The notes beneath the pieces are model-generated. The model searched no databases. It was not told where the DNA came from and worked only from the letters and a program-made list of their open reading frames with translations. DNA of 9,596 nucleotides from Tannerellaceae bacterium. Its GTDB lineage: Bacteria > Bacteroidota > Bacteroidia > Bacteroidales > Tannerellaceae. The DNA lies in NCBI GenBank assembly GCA_031267775.1, contig JAIRYL010000111.1, positions 1-9,596 on the forward strand. Reading direction: 5' to 3'. The position numbers and the translations under genes are program-made. How positions within the stretch are numbered: position 1 is the first letter of the stretch; each line of letters begins with the position of its first letter. Below, piece after piece: positions 7,029-9,596 of this stretch.

Positions 7029-8720
7029 TTATTGTATATTATTAATCGCCTCGTCTGAAATAGGAATTATTGCAGATACTTTTATTACGTTACCGGAAGG
7101 TTTATCTACAAAAATATCTTCGGTTTTAGCGTTAACCAGCGATCCGTCGTTAAAGTTATACGAAAATTCGGGCGTAATGGTAATTTTCATCTGGTTACCG
7201 GCTTCCTGAAGCTTCAATGTACCTATTCCATAATAGTTGCCCAGATAGATGCAAACTTCATAATCGGTATCAGCTTTTATTCTCGTTTTGAGCGTTCCGC
7301 CTGATATTGGATAGGCTGAATAGTATGTTTCGCTAAACGGACGGAGATAGGCGTAAAGATACGACGGACTTACATGAATACCCGGATTTGATTTGGATAC
7401 AAAGTCAAAGTCAATATCAAGTAAATAAGAGTCTTTATCAATTACTTTTACGGTGTATGTTTTCTCGTCGCAAAGATTAAGGATGGTCAGTACGGCAGGT
7501 TCAAATGTCAGGTGATCCTTATCTACTCCGTAACCCTCAAAAGTTAATGTGGTAGGCATATTTTGCGGAACATATTGGAATTGCAAGTTATTGTAATTAC
7601 TATTATTTACATCTACATAAACGTAACTGCTTGAGCTATAACTATTCATCGGATGCTGGTTTTTCACCAATACGTTTGCGCCTGATACATTTCCTTCCCA
7701 TTTAATCTTGCTCCCGTATGTACATGAATTTGTAAACCAGTCCCAGTTCCAATAACTTAAATGATCAATATTTTCCTGAAGGTATAGCTCCCCGCTGGCA
7801 TTGCGTTTGATTTTTGCCGTTTTTTCATATTGCCATACGCCTGTATTAGGATCCATACTCCACATTTCAATTTCCTCATTTTCTTTTACCGGGTTTCCGG
7901 TGCGCGGATTAATTAAAGAAGAACTTAATTTTGTGGTCAACTGAATTCCTTCACCTTCAATCGTTTTCACAACCTGATCGCCCGAACTCAGTTCAATATC
8001 GAATAATCCTGCGGAAGTAAATGTAATATTAGCCGTTTCGCCGTCGGGACGTACCGCTTCAATATCCAAACCGCCCGGAAATGCATCTAAAGCAGCTCCT
8101 TCTTCCGGATTATAAAACAATACTTTCGATTCGATCTTTCCGCTAACTACATTTCCGGCGGCGTCTTTAAAGGTAGTTCCTTCCGGGATGCTGATTGCAT
8201 TGGCATTATTCAGGCTAATGGAAACGTCTTCCGTTATTTTTCCATCCGAAGGAATCGTTATTGGTTTTTGATCGCCTTTCGATACGCCTTCCGGCAATTC
8301 GGCAAGATTGGTCATCGGTATTCGTATGGGCGTAAATTTTGCTTCGTTCATGCGGGCTCTGTAATAATAATCGCTATACCCTGCCGCCGATACTTTAAGA
8401 ATAAAGTCCGAATAACTTTTTGAAGGATCTACAACCAAGTCTAACATACCAATTTCGGAGGTATATTTACTTCCTTCTGTTCCTAAATTATTATATACGG
8501 CATTAGCGTCGGCTCCCGTCACGTTCACGGTAACTTCTTTTCCTTTTAGATACTCGCCTGTTTTAGCATCGATAAACTCTACATGCAAATAAGCGTCAAA
8601 AGCCTTTGTTGTAATAATAATCTCATCCGTAGTCTTAATTCCGCTTCCGGCGTCGTCGGTACAGGTTAAGAATACAACTGATGACAATAATGTCATTAGA
8701 TAAAATAATATCTTCTTCAT
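7029..8720 (-). CDS. large beta-rich lipoprotein of unknown function
   Basis: 563 residues from ATG at 8720. MKKILFYLMTLLSSVVFLTC is a lipoprotein signal with the acylated cysteine at residue 20; the -1 residue is Thr, slightly off the usual G/A/S, and TDDAGSG follows, an acidic start consistent with surface export. Residues about 40-135 look like an Ig or carboxypeptidase-regulatory-type beta-sandwich (VEFIDAKTGEYLKGKEVTV). Residues about 175-330 carry SIPEGTTFKDAAGNVVSGKI, YNPEEGAALDAFPGGL (203-218), SAGLFDIELSSGDQ, then MWSMDPNTGVWQYE and the Trp-rich SYWNWDWF (322-329). This order recalls CILP/FAM171-like extracellular regions, a tentative comparison. The C-terminal third is Tyr/Asn-rich and beta-like. 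No enzyme motif is seen. First gene of the envelope cluster. Confidence 0.82.
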   Translation of the reverse strand: MKKILFYLMTLLSSVVFLTCTDDAGSGIKTTDEIIITTKAFDAYLHVEFIDAKTGEYLKGKEVTVNVTGADANAVYNNLGTEGSKYTSEIGMLDLVVDPSKSYSDFILKVSAAGYSDYYYRARMNEAKFTPIRIPMTNLAELPEGVSKGDQKPITIPSDGKITEDVSISLNNANAISIPEGTTFKDAAGNVVSGKIESKVLFYNPEEGAALDAFPGGLDIEAVRPDGETANITFTSAGLFDIELSSGDQVVKTIEGEGIQLTTKLSSSLINPRTGNPVKENEEIEMWSMDPNTGVWQYEKTAKIKRNASGELYLQENIDHLSYWNWDWFTNSCTYGSKIKWEGNVSGANVLVKNQHPMNSYSSSSYVYVDVNNSNYNNLQFQYVPQNMPTTLTFEGYGVDKDHLTFEPAVLTILNLCDEKTYTVKVIDKDSYLLDIDFDFVSKSNPGIHVSPSYLYAYLRPFSETYYSAYPISGGTLKTRIKADTDYEVCIYLGNYYGIGTLKLQEAGNQMKITITPEFSYNFNDGSLVNAKTEDIFVDKPSGNVIKVSAIIPISDEAINNIQ

Positions 8721-8776
8721 AATAAGAGTAATTAAAAAAGTTAATACTTAAGAGTTATTCATTAATAAATTGAATA

Positions 8777-8784
8777 CAAATATA
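8777..8784 (-). promoter_or_regulatory. candidate -7 box for the envelope gene cluster
   Basis: On the minus strand this reads TATATTTG, a match to TAnnTTTG, about 57 bp upstream of the ATG at 8720. No TTG lies at the expected -33 position, so the call is moderate in very AT-rich DNA. Confidence 0.4.
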
Positions 8785-8807
8785 AATCATTTATTTATTT
8801 TATAAAA

Positions 8808-8815
8808 TATATTTG
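8808..8815 (+). promoter_or_regulatory. candidate divergent -7 box
   Basis: TATATTTG on the plus strand, 28 bp upstream of the ATG at 8843 and back to back with the same octamer on the other strand at 8777-8784. In such AT-rich sequence a chance match is quite possible. Confidence 0.25.
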
Positions 8816-8842
8816 AAAAATATTTATAATATATTCACATAT

Positions 8843-8983
8843 ATGGCAAGATTAGAAAAGAAAAAAGAAGCAAATAGAGAACAGAACCTAAGCTTTTGGA
8901 AAATCAGGGCATGCCTTTATCCGGTGATTAATACAGGTTTAGCAATATGTCCTCGCATCAGCCTGGCAAATATGGGTAATTAA
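8843..8983 (+). CDS. possible 46-residue small protein
   Basis: ATG at 8843, stop TAA at 8981-8983. The peptide starts with a charged MARLEKKKEANREQ and continues with a Cys/Pro-containing, more hydrophobic SFWKIRACLYPVINTGLA and CPRISLANMGN. A TATATTTG box lies 28 bp upstream. Two cysteines and one tryptophan in 46 residues do not look like random AT-rich translation, but I recognise no family. It could equally be a fragment of a decayed gene. It is the only coding candidate between 8721 and 9062. Confidence 0.3.
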   Translation: MARLEKKKEANREQNLSFWKIRACLYPVINTGLAICPRISLANMGN

Positions 8984-8998
8984 ATCGCATAATTATAT

Positions 8999-9020
8999 AA
9001 AAAAAATCAGTAAATGATTT
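8999..9020 (-). terminator. weak intrinsic terminator after the transposase remnant
   Basis: On the minus strand AAATCA (9020-9015), a 5-nt loop and TGATTT (9009-9004) are followed by five further T. It lies about 40 bp past the stop at 9063. The stem is only 6 bp and has just one G-C pair, so termination would be weak. Confidence 0.3.
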
Positions 9021-9062
9021 AGTAAATATAAACCAATGTCGTTTCAAACAGAGCCTAAGTTA

Positions 9063-9377
9063 CTATTCCCGGTTTTTCCAACTGTTTTTGAAACCCTCGA
9101 ACGGGCTTTCCCGTTCCGTTTCTTTCACCGGCCGCCTCTTTTCTTTTTTTGCGACGCGGATAATACAGGTACTTGGGTTATGCCCCTTGATATGCCTCCT
9201 AACTTGTAAGAAAACTCCCGGACTGTCTGGAAATAACTGTCTGAAATTGCTCAAAGAGGTCGTGGCTTTTATATATACCGCATATAATCTTTTTTGAATG
9301 ACAGGCTTGTTTTCACGGTATCTTTTGTAATTTACTTCCCGAATTTCGTCTTCGGATAAATTCATCTGAGTAAGCAT
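9063..9377 (-). pseudogene. IS transposase remnant (N-terminus only)
   Basis: 104 residues from ATG at 9377; ATG at 9386 is an alternative, and an upstream TTG at 9404 is unlikely. The first 42 or so residues (MLTQMNLSEDEIREVNYKRY, then ENKPVIQKRLYAVYIKATTSLSN) resemble the N-terminus of IS630-type transposases common in Bacteroidota, which then continue into a helix-turn-helix and a DDE domain. Here the sequence after TTSLSN turns into a basic, low-complexity tail (KKEKRRPVKETERE) ending at 9063, with no helix-turn-helix or DDE residues. I infer a truncated or rearranged insertion sequence. No terminal inverted repeats were identified. The alternative is a small basic protein with a coincidental similarity. 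Confidence 0.55.
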
Positions 9378-9428
9378 ACTTGGCATAACTGAGGGGGGGT
9401 GCAAAGTTGCTTATTCTTTTTTATTGCA

Positions 9429-9436
9429 CAAATCTA
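9429..9436 (-). promoter_or_regulatory. candidate -7 box upstream of the transposase remnant
   Basis: On the minus strand this reads TAGATTTG, matching TAnnTTTG, 52 bp upstream of the ATG at 9377. No matching -33 TTG is visible. Confidence 0.3.
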
Positions 9437-9503
9437 TTCCGAGAAAGTATAAAAAAACGCTAACTTTACGCTTTTATAAACAAATTTTAAAGAACAGTAA
9501 AAA

Positions 9504-9596
9504 ATGACGAAAACATGGTTCATTACAGGAGCAAATAGCGGATTGGCATATCCAATGATTGAGATATTGCTTGAGAGGGGCGATCGGGTGGCTGCT
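9504..9596 (+). CDS. short-chain dehydrogenase/reductase, 5' part
   Basis: ATG at 9504; 31 codons are present before the window ends. MTKTWFITGANSGLAYPMIE and ILLERGDRVAA are the first beta strand, nucleotide-binding loop and first helix of a classical SDR (Rossmann fold, NAD(P)H-dependent). The loop reads TGANSGLA where the family has TGxxxGxG, so the third glycine is alanine. The leader is A-rich and TAACTTTA at 9462-9469 is a near match to a -7 box. Catalytic Ser/Tyr/Lys and substrate lie outside the window. Confidence 0.8.
   Translation, partial: MTKTWFITGANSGLAYPMIEILLERGDRVAA

Noticed and set aside
8880..9056. Imperfect direct repeat AACAGAACCTAAG / AACAGAGCCTAAG as attachment or target-site duplication
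   Set aside because: Short and with a mismatch. The two copies (near 8880 and 9049) do not flank a recognisable mobile element.
9391..9400. Run of seven G as a phase-variation tract for the transposase remnant
   Set aside because: It is upstream of the plausible ATG starts (9377, 9386), so slippage would not alter the protein. Only an unlikely TTG start would include it.

Overview
The window looks like a chromosomal segment of a Bacteroidota bacterium, most likely order Bacteroidales. Four things point there: TAnnTTTG-type -7 boxes, lack of clear Shine-Dalgarno sequences, a DUF5723-type outer-membrane protein paired with small acidic lipoproteins, and an IS-type transposase remnant of a sort common in that phylum. 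I cannot fix the genus from sequence alone.

Layout. (1) 1-398: a GC-rich, non-coding tandem array with a 41-bp unit, each carrying a 17-nt near-palindromic core; the array runs off the left edge. (2) 583-987 (+): a small helical protein of unknown function. (3) 4519 down to 968 (-): a compact operon radA -> FAD-dependent dehydrogenase -> LysE/RhtB-type exporter, with a 1-nt gap and a 4-nt ATGA overlap at its two junctions and a good Bacteroidota promoter 20-50 nt upstream of radA. The exporter and the 583-987 gene converge and overlap by 20 bp. (4) 4520-4858: intergenic region with the radA promoter, a palindrome-rich dispersed-repeat-like element, and an AT-rich intrinsic terminator serving the genes to the right. 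(5) 8720 down to 4859 (-): three envelope genes, namely a 563-residue lipoprotein, a 204-residue lipoprotein and a 478-residue DUF5723-like protein. A perfect 17-bp-arm hairpin sits between the first two. This block is visibly more AT-rich than the radA side. (6) 8721-9062: very AT-rich spacer with back-to-back TATATTTG boxes and a possible 46-codon ORF. (7) 9063-9377 (-): a transposase N-terminus with an unrelated tail, probably an IS remnant. (8) 9504-9596 (+): the first 31 codons of a short-chain dehydrogenase/reductase, cut by the window edge.

Functionally, the radA operon combines DNA repair, redox and efflux housekeeping genes with no obvious shared pathway. The lipoprotein/lipoprotein/DUF5723 cluster is the best candidate for an uncharacterised surface assembly. 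The 41-bp array is the most structured unexplained DNA. I found no CRISPR array, tRNA, rRNA or defence system.
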